DNA of 60,000 nucleotides from Takakia lepidozioides (lineage: Eukaryota; Streptophyta; Takakiopsida; Takakiales; Takakiaceae). Numbering within the stretch: position 1 is the stretch's first letter; each line of letters starts with the position of its first letter. A model generated the notes under the pieces. The model worked only from the letters and a program-made list of their open reading frames with translations, did not search any database and was not told the DNA's origin. Shown here in pieces: positions 59,410 to 60,000 of this stretch. Both the position numbers and the translations under genes were made by a program. The DNA lies in contig CM060731.1 of the NCBI GenBank assembly GCA_030704615.1, positions 15,998,001-16,058,000 on the forward strand, in the 5' to 3' direction.

Positions 59410-60000
59410 GTAGAAATGTCTTCCATTTGTTCTGGCAGGTTAGGGAAAGAATTCCAGAGGGCGCATTTTCTCGGCTGCCAGCCCAGTCCTCTTCGCAAAT
59501 AGCTACACTCATCACACAACCACACATCCTGTCAGCTTGCCTTTCCCCAATGGAGAGTGTTCGGGGAGAGTGGATTTTCACGGCTACCTTTGGGTTTTAC
59601 TTCTTTGGAACTTGGTCGATATTGGGCCCAGGCTTATTTGAACCACCAAAGGATTCCAGGTTTTCCATCGCAGTAGCCCTGTGTGGTTACTAGGCTGTGC
59701 AGTAGGATCTACGTGCAGATGGTCCAAGCTTGATTGACAAACTGGAGTGCTTAAAGCATTCAATTCCATGAGGGACAAGAACATGCCTCGACACATCTGG
59801 ACATGCTTCTAGATTTGGCATGGGATGGTTAAGGTATAAAGAGCTTAGCCTGCATGTAAGTGAGTTGAGTGGGCAGATATCAACCACCCTTTTCTTGCCC
59901 CCAAACGGGGTCAATTGAAAGAACTAAAAACAGTTACAGTCTACACCCACAAGCCTAAAAGAATAAGTTTTCCATCTACTGATAACTGTGAGTGATGGCA
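59410..60000. other. Right edge, unassigned
   Basis: Sequence outside the pogo-like element. Short frames (59584-59914, minus strand) have no recognised domain. It may be the continuation of DNA that lay next to 54513 before the insertion. Confidence 0.35.

Overview
This is nuclear DNA of a land plant. The evidence is spliced genes with short GT-AG introns (about 75 to 900 bp), a full-size plant PDR/ABCG transporter, a plant class II HD-Zip factor with a CPSCE motif, a plastid thylakoid protein resembling MPH1, and a dense load of plant-type transposons. A seed-free lineage (lycophyte, fern or bryophyte) fits the compact introns and the unusual mix of LINE, pogo-like and Helentron-like elements, but that placement is an inference. 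Nothing in the window looks bacterial.

Layout. 1-4256: two tandem, 5'-truncated, frameshifted LINE copies on the minus strand, lying downstream of the last visible exon of the ABC transporter. 4289-8285: N-terminal half of a PDR/ABCG transporter (10 exons, minus strand), whose remaining half is not visible. 8286-23178: gene-poor DNA with a promoter region, three-base-TSD MITEs, a tandem TGACGTGGC repeat, a tRNA-derived SINE-like family, a decayed Ty1/copia element and a solo-type LTR. 23179-27855: a complete 8-exon RlmN-type radical SAM RNA methyltransferase gene (minus strand). 30334-31911: a complete 4-exon HD-Zip II gene (minus). 42426-45749: a 4-exon gene for an MPH1-like thylakoid protein (minus).

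45944-59410 is a nested transposon complex. It holds a Harbinger-type element with a trihelix/Myb-like ORF, a decayed Helentron-type Rep/helicase/endonuclease element, an LTR inserted in that Helentron, and a pogo/Tigger-like element with 27-bp terminal repeats. The pieces look scrambled as they stand. A single inversion of about 2.65 kb (roughly 48133-50790) puts them back in order: it rejoins the LTR with identical 5-bp target duplications, rejoins the helicase reading frame, and turns two direct-repeat Harbinger ends into a proper inverted pair with matching TTA duplications. This is the most informative observation in the window.

The host genes do not form a pathway. They are independent loci: membrane transport, RNA modification, transcriptional regulation and photosystem II maintenance. 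Exon boundaries were set by hand from splice signals, phase continuity and family resemblance. No database search was possible.
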